Notes: generated from the letters alone by a model not told the origin. A stretch of DNA of 64,000 bases from Tissierella sp. (GCA_012735585.1 JAAYGX010000108.1:17197-81196), one strand, 5' to 3'; positions 38,291-47,721 are shown, counted from the first letter of the stretch. Translations and numbers: made by a program.

Positions 38291-38731
38291 ATGGAAAATA
38301 ACCACATGAAGTTAGAGTTTCTGAGCAAATCAAATAATGAATCATTCTCAAGGGTTGTTGTAGCAGCCTTTGCTTCACAGCTTGATCCTACACTTGAAGA
38401 ATTATCAGATATAAAAACAGCAGTTTCAGAGGCTGTGACAAATGCAATAATTCATGGATATGAATATGGCGAAGGAGTTATAGTTATAGAATCAACTATA
38501 TCTGGCAATACTATTGAAATAACCGTAAGTGATTCTGGAAAAGGGATAGATAACTTAGAGGAAGCAATGGAACCATTTTTTACTTCTAAGCCAAATCTTG
38601 AAAGATCTGGAATGGGATTTACAGTTATGGAAACTTTTATGGATTCATTAGTTGTTGAAAGTTTGGATGGTAAAGGCACAATGGTAAAAATGACTAAGCA
38701 CATAAAAAACATCTCAGATAAGGAGAGATGA
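38291..38731 (+). CDS. spoIIAB: Anti-sigma-F factor SpoIIAB
   Basis: The 146-residue GHKL-type kinase binds sigma-F and phosphorylates SpoIIAA. Motifs are [14 protein letters not shown] (N box), DSGKGID (G1) and [11 protein letters not shown] (G2). ATG 38291 follows AGAGGTG; an upstream GTG at 38282 is part of that site. The stop overlaps the ribosome site of sigF. Confidence 0.95.
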   Translation: MENNHMKLEFLSKSNNESFSRVVVAAFASQLDPTLEELSDIKTAVSEAVTNAIIHGYEYGEGVIVIESTISGNTIEITVSDSGKGIDNLEEAMEPFFTSKPNLERSGMGFTVMETFMDSLVVESLDGKGTMVKMTKHIKNISDKER

Positions 38732-38733
38732 AT

Positions 38734-39492
38734 ATGAGTGTAGGAGAAGTTTCAAAAGGAGTTTTATCCCATGAAGAAACAATGGAGTTAATTCAAATGT
38801 CTCAAAATGGTGATAGAGCAGCCAAAAATAAATTGGTTGAAAGTAATATTGGATTAATTAGATCTGTCTTAAGAGGGTTTATGAACAGGGGATATGAGGT
38901 AGATGATTTGTTTCAGATAGGCAGTATTGGCTTGTTAAAAGCAATAGATAAATTTGATACCTCCTTTAATGTAAAATTTCCAACTTATGCAGTACCTATG
39001 ATAATGGGTGAAATAAAAAGGTTTCTTAGGGACGATGGCTTAATCAAGGTTAGCAGATCTTTAAAACAAGTAGCTGGCCAAGCTAAAAGAGCTGAGGAAC
39101 TTTTAAGTAAAAAATATGGAAGAGAGCCAACGATTCAGGAGATTAGTGAGGAGATTTGTATAGAACCTGAGGAAATAATTATGGCTTTGGAGTCTTCTTA
39201 TCAGCCTGAGTATCTATACAGTGTTATTCACCAAGATGATGGAGAGCCTCTATATTTAATAGATAAAATTAGTTTAGATACTAATGAGCAAGAGGATGTA
39301 TTGGATAATATTTTCCTTAAAGATATATTAAATAAATTGCAGCCAAGGGATAGGCAAGTAATTTTTCTTAGATATTATAAGGATAAAACACAAACAGAAG
39401 TAGCAAAAGAGCTAGGGATATCTCAGGTTCAAGTGTCAAGAATAGAAAAAAGAATAATTGAGGATATGAGAGTAATGATGGAAAAGGCATAA
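38734..39492 (+). CDS. sigF: RNA polymerase sigma-F factor
   Basis: The 252-residue forespore sigma factor has region 2 (VDDLFQIGSIGLLKAIDKFD), region 3, and a region 4 HTH (TQTEVAKELGISQVQVSRIE). I chose ATG 38734, 6 nt behind AAGGAGAG, rather than ATG 38728, which abuts that site. It is the third gene of spoIIA and is directly followed by spoVA. This could also be confused with sigma-G, but operon context settles sigma-F. Confidence 0.95.
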   Translation: MSVGEVSKGVLSHEETMELIQMSQNGDRAAKNKLVESNIGLIRSVLRGFMNRGYEVDDLFQIGSIGLLKAIDKFDTSFNVKFPTYAVPMIMGEIKRFLRDDGLIKVSRSLKQVAGQAKRAEELLSKKYGREPTIQEISEEICIEPEEIIMALESSYQPEYLYSVIHQDDGEPLYLIDKISLDTNEQEDVLDNIFLKDILNKLQPRDRQVIFLRYYKDKTQTEVAKELGISQVQVSRIEKRIIEDMRVMMEKA

Positions 39493-39525
39493 TAAATGCT
39501 TTTCCATCATTATTTTCATTTTTAA
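39473..39525 (+). terminator. Terminator at the end of sigF
   Basis: A long near-perfect inverted repeat, AATGATGGAAAAGGCAT and ATGCTTTTCCATCATT, surrounds the sigF stop. It is followed by ATTTTCATTTTT. Confidence 0.75.
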
Positions 39526-39542
39526 ATAATTAAACCTTAAAT

Positions 39543-39572
39543 TGAATGAAATAACAATTATTGTAGATACTA
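39543..39572 (+). promoter_or_regulatory. Sigma-G/F-like promoter before spoVA
   Basis: TGAATG (39543-39548), a 17-nt spacer and GATACTA (39566-39572) resemble the sigma-G pattern TGAATA-N17/18-CATACTA. spoVA genes are forespore sigma-G targets in Bacillus. Motif evidence only. Confidence 0.5.
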
Positions 39573-39592
39573 TTATTAGATGAGGTGATGTT

Positions 39593-39757
39593 TTGGAAAT
39601 TCAAAGACATGGTAAAAAAATTATGATTCTAACAATACTTATACTAATTTCATTGTATATAATCCTCAATTATAACGAAAAATCTACAAATCAAGAAGCT
39701 CCAAAAAGGGCTACCTTCGTGGATAATCATATAGGAGGTAATTTCTATTATGGATAA
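39593..39757 (+). CDS. Small single-helix membrane protein upstream of spoVAA
   Basis: A 54-residue frame starts at TTG 39593 behind GAGGTGA. After LEIQRHGKK comes one hydrophobic helix (about 11-27) and a polar tail ending GGNFYYG. The stop lies inside the first codons of spoVAA, so the two would be translationally coupled. I do not recognise the family. Position behind a sigma-G-like promoter and before spoVA suggests a forespore membrane role. Confidence 0.55.
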   Translation: MEIQRHGKKIMILTILILISLYIILNYNEKSTNQEAPKRATFVDNHIGGNFYYG

Positions 39758-40373
39758 AGCAAAGGTTTATTTATTTGTAAAGCCTAAAGCTGCTTTGGAG
39801 ACAAATTATAGTATAACTGTTAAGGATATTGCTGAAGTTTATTGCAATGATAAAGATATTAAATCTGAAGTAGAAAATTACATCGTATCTAAGACTAAAA
39901 AAGTAGAGAACTGGATGAGTATTAGTAGCATCTATATAATAGAACAAATACTTGATAAGGATCCTAATCTAGATATAGAGATTACTGGAGAAAATGAAGT
40001 ATTAATTGAAATAAAAGATAAAGTTAAGATAAATAAGTTATTACAGGCTTTAAAAGTTACATCTATTTTCATACTGTTATTTTTTGGTGCAGGCATCACT
40101 ATAACTAATTTTCATACAGATGTTGAAATGGATACATCAATGGAGATTATTTATGAAACATTAACAGGAAAACATGATTCAAACCCGCTTGTACTTAATG
40201 TGTCTTATTCAATTGGATTAGGTTTGGGGGTCATAATTTTCTTTAACAGAATATTAACTAAAAACTTAAGAAGAAAGAAGGAGCCAGGGCCTATGGAAAT
40301 AGAGCTTTTTAACTATGATAAAGAAATGGAAGACTATATTTTAAATGATATAAATAAATCTGACAAAGAGTGA
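39750..40373 (+). CDS. spoVAA: Stage V sporulation protein AA
   Basis: The 207-residue SpoVAA opens with a cytoplasmic domain (KAKVYLFVKPKAAL), followed by two membrane helices (about 103-125 and 149-167). SpoVA proteins move dipicolinic acid into the forespore and release it in germination. AGGAGG precedes ATG 39750. It overlaps spoVAB by four bases. Confidence 0.9.
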   Translation: MDKAKVYLFVKPKAALETNYSITVKDIAEVYCNDKDIKSEVENYIVSKTKKVENWMSISSIYIIEQILDKDPNLDIEITGENEVLIEIKDKVKINKLLQALKVTSIFILLFFGAGITITNFHTDVEMDTSMEIIYETLTGKHDSNPLVLNVSYSIGLGLGVIIFFNRILTKNLRRKKEPGPMEIELFNYDKEMEDYILNDINKSDKE

Positions 40374-40801
40374 TAAAAGTGATAAATTTGTTGATCATTC
40401 TCATAGGACTAAGTGGAGGATTAGTAGTTGGTGGTGCTTATGCTGCCTTTATTTCAATGCTAAGAATAATACCTAGACTGGCCCATATAAGCAAAACCCA
40501 CAAATATAAAAGAACATATCAAAATGCTTATATACTTGGTGTAATTGCTTTTACAATTTCCTATTTTTTCGATTTTAATATGAAACTAAATGATATTATG
40601 ATTGGCATAATTGGGTTTACTTTTGGAACATTTACAGGACTCTTTTCATCTGCTTTAGCTGAAGTGTTGAATGTAATTCCAGTTTTGGCAAAAAAGCTAA
40701 GAATGAAAGAACATTTAAAATTGATAATTTATGCCTTATTATTTGGGAAAGTAGCTGGTTCATTATACTTTTGGCTAGTATTTAAAAAAATTGGAGGATG
40801 A
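40370..40801 (+). CDS. spoVAB: Stage V sporulation protein AB
   Basis: The 143-residue membrane protein has about four helices. The opening INLLIILIGLSGGLVVGGAY is split by glycine patches typical of SpoVAB. The start is GTG 40370 (overlapping the spoVAA stop) or GTG 40379, which has better spacing from a weak AAAGAG site. The 3' end holds the spoVAC ribosome site. Confidence 0.9.
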   Translation: MIKVINLLIILIGLSGGLVVGGAYAAFISMLRIIPRLAHISKTHKYKRTYQNAYILGVIAFTISYFFDFNMKLNDIMIGIIGFTFGTFTGLFSSALAEVLNVIPVLAKKLRMKEHLKLIIYALLFGKVAGSLYFWLVFKKIGG

Positions 40802-40803
40802 GT

Positions 40804-41247
40804 ATGGAGAATTTAAATAATAATGAATATCAAAAGTTTGCTGATAAAAAAGTACCAAAACCCACCTATTTGAAGAATGTGATACTTGCGTTTTTAGTTG
40901 GGGGTGCCATATGTACAATTGCACAGGGCGTAACTAATTTCTTAGAATCTCAAGGATATAATGAGGATTTATGTGGTATGGGAACATCAATAGTTATGAT
41001 TTTTATAGGATCTCTATTAACTGGTTTAGGAGTATATGACAAAATTGGTAAGGTAGGTGGAGCAGGAGCTGCTGTACCTATAACAGGTTTTGCAAACTCT
41101 ATTGTTGCCCCTGCAATGGAATTTAAAAGAGAAGGTTTTATATTTGGTGTAGCAGCAAAGATGTTTATTATTGCTGGTCCTGTTCTTGTTTATGGAATTG
41201 GAAGCTCGATTATAGCAGGTTTATTAAGTATATTATTTAAAGGTTAG
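40804..41247 (+). CDS. spoVAC: Stage V sporulation protein AC
   Basis: The 147-residue SpoVAC has about four helices and the conserved AFLVGGAICTIAQ and GAGAAVPITGFANSI segments. In Bacillus SpoVAC behaves as a mechanosensitive channel for dipicolinate release. I chose ATG 40804, 6 nt behind GGAGGA, over ATG 40798, which sits in that site. Confidence 0.94.
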   Translation: MENLNNNEYQKFADKKVPKPTYLKNVILAFLVGGAICTIAQGVTNFLESQGYNEDLCGMGTSIVMIFIGSLLTGLGVYDKIGKVGGAGAAVPITGFANSIVAPAMEFKREGFIFGVAAKMFIIAGPVLVYGIGSSIIAGLLSILFKG

Positions 41248-41255
41248 GTGATCAT

Positions 41256-42275
41256 ATGGCGCTTAAAAGAATTGGAAATCAAACTATAAAATTATTAAAT
41301 CCACCTACAATTTTAAGTAACTACAGTATAGTGGGTCCAAAAGAGGGTCAAGGTCCCTTAAAAGATTATTTTGATTTGATTATAGAAGACGATCTTTGGG
41401 GTCAAGAATCTTTCGAAAAGGCAGAATGTAAATTCCAAGAAGAAGCAATAAGATCAGCCGTTGATAATGCGGAATTGAGCCTAAAAGATATGGATTTTTT
41501 GATAGCTGGTGATTTGCTCAATCAAATAGTTGCAACTGGGTATTCTGCTAGGGAATTGGCTATACCATTTTTTGGGTTATATGGGGCTTGCTCTACTATG
41601 ACAGAATCTTTATCACTTGGAGCGATGTTAGTAGAGGGCGGATTTGCAGATAAATTGGTTTGTGCTACATCTAGTCATTTTTCTACAGCTGAAAGACAAT
41701 TTAGATTTCCCTTGGAATATGCGGCTCAAAGGACATTTTCTGCTAAATGGACTGTTACAGGAGCTGGTGCAACTGTTCTTTCATCCTATGGCTCAGGTCC
41801 ATATATCACTCATGTAACTCCCGGTAGAATAATTGACCCGGGTATAACTGATGCTGCCAATATGGGTGCGGCTATGGCTCCTGCAGCCATGGATACATTG
41901 ATAAACCATTTTCAAGACACTGGATTTAAACCTAGTGACTATGATTTAATTATTACTGGCGACTTGGGCATTGTCGGAAAGTCTATAGTAATGGATATGA
42001 TGAAGGAAAAAGGCTATGACTTAGGAAGTGTATATACTGATTGTGGTGTGGAAATATTTAATCCTAGAGCCCAAGATACACATGCAGGAGGAAGTGGATG
42101 TGCATGCTCTGCAGTTGTATTAAATGGATATGTACTAAAGGAAATGAAAAAGGGAAAATTTAAAAGAGTATTATTTATGTCTACTGGAGCATTACATTCT
42201 CCTATTATTACGCAACAGGGAGAATCAATTCCTTCTATTGGTCATGCAATAACAATAGATATTAATAATGAATAG
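41256..42275 (+). CDS. spoVAD: Stage V sporulation protein AD
   Basis: The 339-residue SpoVAD has a thiolase/ketoacyl-synthase-like fold and binds dipicolinic acid. Visible features are GACSTMTESLSLGAMLV and the C-terminal GGSGCACSAVVL. It lies between spoVAC and spoVAE as usual. The start is ATG 41256 behind TTAGGTGAT. Confidence 0.95.
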   Translation: MALKRIGNQTIKLLNPPTILSNYSIVGPKEGQGPLKDYFDLIIEDDLWGQESFEKAECKFQEEAIRSAVDNAELSLKDMDFLIAGDLLNQIVATGYSARELAIPFFGLYGACSTMTESLSLGAMLVEGGFADKLVCATSSHFSTAERQFRFPLEYAAQRTFSAKWTVTGAGATVLSSYGSGPYITHVTPGRIIDPGITDAANMGAAMAPAAMDTLINHFQDTGFKPSDYDLIITGDLGIVGKSIVMDMMKEKGYDLGSVYTDCGVEIFNPRAQDTHAGGSGCACSAVVLNGYVLKEMKKGKFKRVLFMSTGALHSPIITQQGESIPSIGHAITIDINNE

Positions 42276-42287
42276 GGTGAGAAATTA

Positions 42288-42644
42288 ATGGATTATATAA
42301 AAGCTTTTATTGTAGGTGGAGGAATATGTGTTATAGCTCAGGTAATTTTAGATAGAACAAAATTAACTCCTGGTCATATATTAGTTTCATTTGTTACATT
42401 GGGTGTTGTATTAGGGGCGCTTGGTATATATGAGCCATTGGTTGAATTTGGTGGAGCAGGAGCCAAGACCCCAATTCTTGGATTTGGTTATGCCCTAGCA
42501 AAAGGAGCAATAAAAGGTGCAAAGGCAGATGGGTTTTTAGGAGCATTTTCAGGTGGACTGGAAGCAGGGGCAGGTGGAATCGCTGCTGCAATAATATTTG
42601 GATATACAATGGCTGTAATATTCAATCCAAAAACAAAAGACTAA
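42288..42644 (+). CDS. spoVAE: Stage V sporulation protein AE
   Basis: The 118-residue membrane protein (SpoVAEb type) is a paralogue of SpoVAC, sharing AFIVGGGICVIAQ and GGAGAKTPILGFGYAL. With SpoVAC and SpoVAD it forms the core dipicolinate channel set. There is no spoVAF or gerA-type gene after it; a terminator ends the operon. Confidence 0.93.
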   Translation: MDYIKAFIVGGGICVIAQVILDRTKLTPGHILVSFVTLGVVLGALGIYEPLVEFGGAGAKTPILGFGYALAKGAIKGAKADGFLGAFSGGLEAGAGGIAAAIIFGYTMAVIFNPKTKD

Positions 42645-42663
42645 GGAAGATCCTTAGTCTTTT
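42635..42663 (+). terminator. Terminator between spoVAE and the PBP gene
   Basis: Stem AAAAGACTAAGGA/TCCTTAGTCTTT with a 3-nt loop; usable from both strands, with the converging PBP gene ending at 42675. Confidence 0.85.
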
Positions 42664-42674
42664 ATAATTAATAA

Positions 42675-45656
42675 TTAATTATTATCTTCTGGGTCCGATG
42701 GTATTATATTATTGTTACCATTGTTTCCATTATTACCGTTGTTTCTATTATTTCCATTACCATTATTACCATTACCATTGTTACCATTGTCATCATCATC
42801 GCCCCAATCAAACCATGGCCATTGGAATATATCTTCAAAATCATCGATTATAGATGTGTTTTCATCATGCTCATCACATATTTCAGTCGGTACATTGTAT
42901 TGCCAATCAGCAGGCACTACGCCATTATGTTCTGATGGAATATATGGTGGAGTACGCTCGATAAATACTCGAGTTTCCAAATTATCTGTTGGACAGTATT
43001 CATTTGCTATTTTTCCATTACTACTATCTACAATTACTTCTACATGGACATCACAATATTCTTTTGGAACAGTACCTTGGGCGAATATCTCTGTTCTGAC
43101 AACATGTCTAGGATCTTGTGTACATAGTGGTGTAGGTAGTTTTCCAGACTGGGTACATACACTTGCTGAAACTATTCCCTCAGGCCTTTCAAAACTAGTT
43201 ACACTATCCAAACCGTCATGGACTTTTGTATTGATATGTTGCCATAATTGTGCCGCAGTACTACTACTTTTGTTGAGAGTTATCTTTGGTGAATCATTAC
43301 CGATCCATACACCGGATACATAGTAAGGTGTATAGCCTACAAACCAAATGTCTGCATTATGTTGTGTAGTACCTGTTTTACCAGCCACAGCCATGTTGGA
43401 CATCCTAGCTCTACCGGCTAAACCTTCCGTAACAGTGGTTCTCATAATATCACCTAATATATAGGCTACTTGAGGTGATACAACTGTTGTTTGTTTCGGT
43501 GTATTATCTATTAAAAGATTACCATCTTTATCTAGAACTCTAGTAACTGCAATAGGCTCAACATATACACCATTATTCGCTATAGCTCCATAGGCTGCTG
43601 TTACTTCAAGAGGAGTCAATCCCTTAGTCATTCCTCCTAATGCCAATGATGATAAGTTTTCATCATTAGTTCTTTCGTTTTCAGTCCTAGTGACTATACT
43701 GTCAGATTCAGGATTTTCTACATCTATAATACCCATTTTTTCCATGTATGACATTACAGTTTTTATTCCGACTGATTCTACAGTTTTGACAGCATTAATA
43801 TTTATTGATTGTTCTAAGGACTTTCTTAGTGTATTGATACCTCTATATCCTGAATACCAGTTTCTTGGAGCCCAACCTCCCTGAGTATATGGTATATCAT
43901 CTATAGGTGATGCAGCAGTATATCCATTGTCTAGAGCTGGTAAATATACTGTGAGTGGTTTAATAGTTGATCCAGGCTGTCTCTGAGAGTCAGTAGCTCT
44001 ATTTAATATCCTATTTCCATCAACATCTCTACCACCAACAATAGCTTTTATGTGACCAGATCTATAATCAATAACAACTGATGCAGACTGTGGTTGTACA
44101 ATGCCGTCTACAGAACGATAAAAATATGAATTACTTATAATTAAGTTACCATTTTCATCAACTCTATAAAAATCATTATTATTATCTAAATATACCTTAC
44201 TTATTATAAGTTCCTTATTTTCACCAACACTAAATTCATCCTCAGGAATTATAATAGAACCAACAGTATGTGAAACCATGTTTTTCTTTTCATCAATCCT
44301 ATAATAATCAGCAACATCAATATGTTTAGGATATATAGTTAACTTTTTATTGTTGATTGTAATATTACCATTATCTAATATTTCATATGAACCATTCTCA
44401 ATAACTAAATCAAAGTCATCATTTAAAAGATTATCCTGACGGTAATAAACTAAAGATCCTTTATCATCAATGACATTACCTGAATTATTAACACTCCAAT
44501 CAACTAGTACAGGTCCTTTAACATTGTCAGTATTTCCAACTAATACTTCTACAAAGTTATCATATACATTCTCTAGTTCTTTTTGCATATTTACATCTAT
44601 AGTAGTATAAATATTCAATCCACCTGTAAACAATTCTTCCTCGGCTTCTTGTTTTGTATAGCCGAGTTTGTCTACTAAAAGATTAACTGTTTCAGTCTTG
44701 GCATAATCTGTAAAATAAGATGTAATATCTGTCATCTTCTTTTGCCCAGGTTGCAAAGCAGTTTTCATATCTTCTGCTAGGGCTGCATCATATTCTGATT
44801 GAGATATATCACCAAGTTCAAGCATCTTATTTAAAACTATTTTTTGCCTATCAACAGAGTTTTGATTAAATACTAAAATATATCTTTGGCCCAATATATC
44901 AGCTTCTCCAACTTTATGTTGAGTATTTGAGTTAAAATCATCTGGCCTCACTCGTATATATGGCTGATAAATATTGGCACCTTTAACCACTCCTGCCAAT
45001 AAAGCTGATTCTGCTATAGTAAGCTCTCCTACGTCTTTAGAAAAGTATGTTTGAGCTGCTTCTTGAACTCCATAGGCATTTTGACCAAAGAAGTTTCTAT
45101 TTAAGTAAGCTTCGAGTATTTGATCTTTATGGAGAACTCTCTCCATTTGTAAGGCTAAGTAAGCTTCTTGAATTTTTCTTGACCAAAGCTTATCAGGACT
45201 TAGGTATACTTGTTTTATTAATTGTTGTGTAATCGTACTGGCACCGCGGACAATTCCACCTGCTTTAACATTTTCAAACATCGAACCAACAATACCTTTT
45301 GGATCAACTCCATGATGTTCGTAGAATCTTTCATCTTCAATAGCTACAAAAGCATCTATAAGATGCTGGGGCATTGTATCTAAGCTGACATATGTTCTTA
45401 TTTCTGCAGCATCAATTTTTTCCAGTAGGTTACCACTATTATCATATATAAATGATGTATGGTCCAAAGATGAATTAATCTCCGCAGGGTTTATTTCTGG
45501 AGCATCTTTTATTATTGATATAACCATTCCTGCCACTGCTCCACCTGACAAAATTGTTACAATTAATAATACTATGATTGTTATTTTAAATCCTTTTGCA
45601 AAACTAAATTTATTTTTCTTCTTTTTCTTTTTTTCTCTATTGTTATTTTCAGACAT
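42675..45656 (-). CDS. Class A penicillin-binding protein (transglycosylase/transpeptidase)
   Basis: The 993-residue PBP1A-type protein has a basic cytoplasmic tail (1-22), a membrane helix (about 24-48) and a GT51 glycosyltransferase domain with AIEDERFYEHHG. The transpeptidase domain contains SxxK in RQPGSTIKPLTVY, SxN in SINI and KTG in AGKTGTTQ. It polymerises and cross-links peptidoglycan. The C-terminus is an unusual Asn/Gly-rich tail after an Asp run (about 945-993). The gene is alone on the minus strand with AGGAGG and its own promoter. Confidence 0.95.
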   Translation of the reverse strand: MSENNNREKKKKKKNKFSFAKGFKITIIVLLIVTILSGGAVAGMVISIIKDAPEINPAEINSSLDHTSFIYDNSGNLLEKIDAAEIRTYVSLDTMPQHLIDAFVAIEDERFYEHHGVDPKGIVGSMFENVKAGGIVRGASTITQQLIKQVYLSPDKLWSRKIQEAYLALQMERVLHKDQILEAYLNRNFFGQNAYGVQEAAQTYFSKDVGELTIAESALLAGVVKGANIYQPYIRVRPDDFNSNTQHKVGEADILGQRYILVFNQNSVDRQKIVLNKMLELGDISQSEYDAALAEDMKTALQPGQKKMTDITSYFTDYAKTETVNLLVDKLGYTKQEAEEELFTGGLNIYTTIDVNMQKELENVYDNFVEVLVGNTDNVKGPVLVDWSVNNSGNVIDDKGSLVYYRQDNLLNDDFDLVIENGSYEILDNGNITINNKKLTIYPKHIDVADYYRIDEKKNMVSHTVGSIIIPEDEFSVGENKELIISKVYLDNNNDFYRVDENGNLIISNSYFYRSVDGIVQPQSASVVIDYRSGHIKAIVGGRDVDGNRILNRATDSQRQPGSTIKPLTVYLPALDNGYTAASPIDDIPYTQGGWAPRNWYSGYRGINTLRKSLEQSININAVKTVESVGIKTVMSYMEKMGIIDVENPESDSIVTRTENERTNDENLSSLALGGMTKGLTPLEVTAAYGAIANNGVYVEPIAVTRVLDKDGNLLIDNTPKQTTVVSPQVAYILGDIMRTTVTEGLAGRARMSNMAVAGKTGTTQHNADIWFVGYTPYYVSGVWIGNDSPKITLNKSSSTAAQLWQHINTKVHDGLDSVTSFERPEGIVSASVCTQSGKLPTPLCTQDPRHVVRTEIFAQGTVPKEYCDVHVEVIVDSSNGKIANEYCPTDNLETRVFIERTPPYIPSEHNGVVPADWQYNVPTEICDEHDENTSIIDDFEDIFQWPWFDWGDDDDNGNNGNGNNGNGNNRNNGNNGNNGNNNIIPSDPEDNN

Positions 45657-45698
45657 ATTTTCCTCCTTAAAAAATTCTAAAGGCCTAGAGCATATCTA

Positions 45699-45727
45699 AT
45701 TATAACACAATTTTATTATAATGTTAA
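45699..45727 (-). promoter_or_regulatory. Promoter of the PBP gene
   Basis: On the minus strand, TTAACA (45727-45722), 17 nt and TATAAT (45704-45699) lie about 43 nt before the ATG. Confidence 0.65.
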
Positions 45728-45867
45728 CAAGCTTAAATTTCTATAAAGATTACAATATGATAACAGAACTATAAAATGCTTAGATTCTGTATCAATCCTA
45801 ATTTTAATAGTATTAATATACTTTACATATTCTTGATATTCAGTTAGATAATACTAGGAATTAGTGG

Positions 45868-45873
45868 TATAAT
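45868..45873 (+). promoter_or_regulatory. Extended -10 of the hflX promoter
   Basis: TATAAT at 45868-45873 is preceded by TGG, giving an extended -10 (TGnTATAAT). The -35 (TTAGAT, 45844-45849) is weak. It lies 38 nt before the chosen hflX start. Confidence 0.5.
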
Positions 45874-45910
45874 ATAGTAAAGAATATACTATCAAATGGA
45901 TGGTGATGTA

Positions 45911-47191
45911 TTGAGTAACGAAAATAGAGAAATCGAAAGGACTTTAATAGTAGGTGTGGAATTAGATAAGGATCCAATCGAAATTGAAGTTTCATTAGAT
46001 GAATTACAAGAATTAGTTCAAGCAGCAGGGGGGATCGTAGTATCCCGAATAGTCCAAAAAAGAGAGGCTATTAACGCAGCACATTTTATAGGTAAAGGAA
46101 AAGCTGAAGAGATAAAACTATACTGTGAAGAATTAGATATTGATTCAGTTGTTTTTAATGATGAGTTATCAGGAGCACAAATCAGAAATTTAGAAAAGAT
46201 TATTGACAAAAAAATTGTCGATAGAACCAATCTCATATTGGACATCTTTGCCAATAGAGCCACATCAAAAGAAGGAAAACTGCAGGTAAAGCTGGCTCAA
46301 CTAAAGTATCGTTTACCTCGACTAGTAGGAATGAGAGACTATCTATCAAGAGAAGGTGGAGGTATAGGTACGAGAGGGCCTGGTGAGCAAAAATTAGAAA
46401 CGGATAGAAGACATGTATTAAGGGAAATCAATAATATAGAGAAACAGCTTAAAGAAGTAGAGGCTAATAGGGATATAAAAAGAAAGAAAAGAATCGATTC
46501 AAGCCTTCCAATAGTAGCATTAGTTGGGTATACCAATGCAGGGAAATCAACTTTATTAAATAGACTAATGGATGATAATGATGAAGATGTTAGTAAACAA
46601 GTATTTGTTAAAGACATGCTATTTGCTACTTTAGATACTTCCTTAAGACGTGGTAAACTACCTAATGGACAAGGATATTTGTTAACAGATACCGTAGGAT
46701 TTGTATCAAAATTACCTACGCACTTAATAGAAGCATTTAAAGGCACTTTAGAAGAGGCAACCTATGCAGACATGTTACTTCACGTTGTTGATGCATCAAA
46801 TAAAGATATAGATATTCAAATCAAAACAACTATAGATATATTGAAGGACTTAGATGTATTGAATAAGCCAATGATTACAGTATTTAATAAAATGGATAGA
46901 ATAGACGTAGAAAATTTAATATACGATAATAAACTTATTGAAGACAAAATATTTATATCCGCTAAAAGTGATATAAATATAGATAAATTAAAAGAGTTCA
47001 TCCAAGATAGATTACCACAAGAATATAGATATGTGCTTATGAAAATTCCTTACAATGAACAATCAATACTGAACTATCTAATGACTAATTATGAAATACA
47101 AAACTTACGTCATGAAGAAGATGGGACATATATAAATTTATCAATTAATAACATTGATTCAGGTAGGTATAAGGATTATATAGTAAATTAA
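45911..47191 (+). CDS. hflX: GTPase HflX
   Basis: HflX is a ribosome-binding GTPase that splits stalled or hibernating ribosomes. The 426-residue protein has an N-terminal HflX domain with GKGKAEEI and the GGGIGTRGPGEQKLE linker. The G domain has VGYTNAGKSTLLN, LTDTVGF and FNKMD, and a C-terminal domain follows. I chose TTG 45911 because GGATGGTGATG just upstream works as a ribosome site. ATG 45896 has none. Confidence 0.94.
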   Translation: MSNENREIERTLIVGVELDKDPIEIEVSLDELQELVQAAGGIVVSRIVQKREAINAAHFIGKGKAEEIKLYCEELDIDSVVFNDELSGAQIRNLEKIIDKKIVDRTNLILDIFANRATSKEGKLQVKLAQLKYRLPRLVGMRDYLSREGGGIGTRGPGEQKLETDRRHVLREINNIEKQLKEVEANRDIKRKKRIDSSLPIVALVGYTNAGKSTLLNRLMDDNDEDVSKQVFVKDMLFATLDTSLRRGKLPNGQGYLLTDTVGFVSKLPTHLIEAFKGTLEEATYADMLLHVVDASNKDIDIQIKTTIDILKDLDVLNKPMITVFNKMDRIDVENLIYDNKLIEDKIFISAKSDINIDKLKEFIQDRLPQEYRYVLMKIPYNEQSILNYLMTNYEIQNLRHEEDGTYINLSINNIDSGRYKDYIVN

Positions 47192-47228
47192 TTATATAAA
47201 TATAAATTTATACAAGGAGATGATACCA

Positions 47229-47669
47229 ATGATTATTAGAAATTGTGCAGGTGGTGTAGTATTTAAAGATGAAAAGGTATTGATATTAAAAAATGAGAAA
47301 AATGAGTGGGTACTACCAAAGGGAAAAATAAGAAATGATAGCATTCCACCTGAAACAGCTGTAGAAAGAGTAGAGTACGAAGCAGGTGTAGAAGCTAAAA
47401 TTGTTTCATCAGCTGGTGAAACTGCATATGAATTCTATTCTATAACAAGAAATGCAGCTGTAAGTAATAAAATCATCTGGTTTATTATGGAATCCGAAAA
47501 CGAAGAATATAGTATAAACAAAGAAGAAGGATTTTCAGAAGGTGGATTTTATCCAATTGAAGAAGCTATAGAATTAGTAACATATAGCCAAGATAAATCT
47601 TTAGTGTCATTATCATATAAAAGATTTTTAGAATATAAAGAATATAAAAGTAAGCTTAGTTTAGCTTAA
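47229..47669 (+). CDS. Nudix-fold protein with degenerate Nudix box
   Basis: The 146-residue protein has the Nudix fold (RNCAGGVVF, EWVLPKG), but the box departs from GX5EX7REUXEEXGU. It starts G-K-I-R-N-D-S, so Ser replaces the first Glu. Later E-R-V-E-Y-E-A-G stands where R-E-U-x-E-E-x-G is expected. Some metal-binding Glu residues are thus missing or moved, and catalysis is uncertain. ATG 47229 follows AAGGAGA; ATG 47220 overlaps it. It lies 37 nt after hflX. Confidence 0.82.
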   Translation: MIIRNCAGGVVFKDEKVLILKNEKNEWVLPKGKIRNDSIPPETAVERVEYEAGVEAKIVSSAGETAYEFYSITRNAAVSNKIIWFIMESENEEYSINKEEGFSEGGFYPIEEAIELVTYSQDKSLVSLSYKRFLEYKEYKSKLSLA

Positions 47670-47691
47670 AAAGGGAAGAGATTCCTTTTTT
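47668..47691 (+). terminator. Terminator after the Nudix-like gene
   Basis: AAAAAGGGA pairs with TTCCTTTTTT around a short purine loop; the stem is short and A/T-rich. Confidence 0.5.
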
Positions 47692-47721
47692 ATCAGGTAA
47701 GATTGAAAGGAAGAATAGTTA

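Noticed and set aside
42712..42800. Short tandem repeats that could suggest a CRISPR array or minisatellite
   Set aside because: They are in-frame Asn/Gly codon repeats of the PBP tail with no spacer structure.
42712..43323. 203-codon open frame antisense to the PBP gene
   Set aside because: It arises from the complement of the low-complexity tail; the minus-strand PBP has full domain support.
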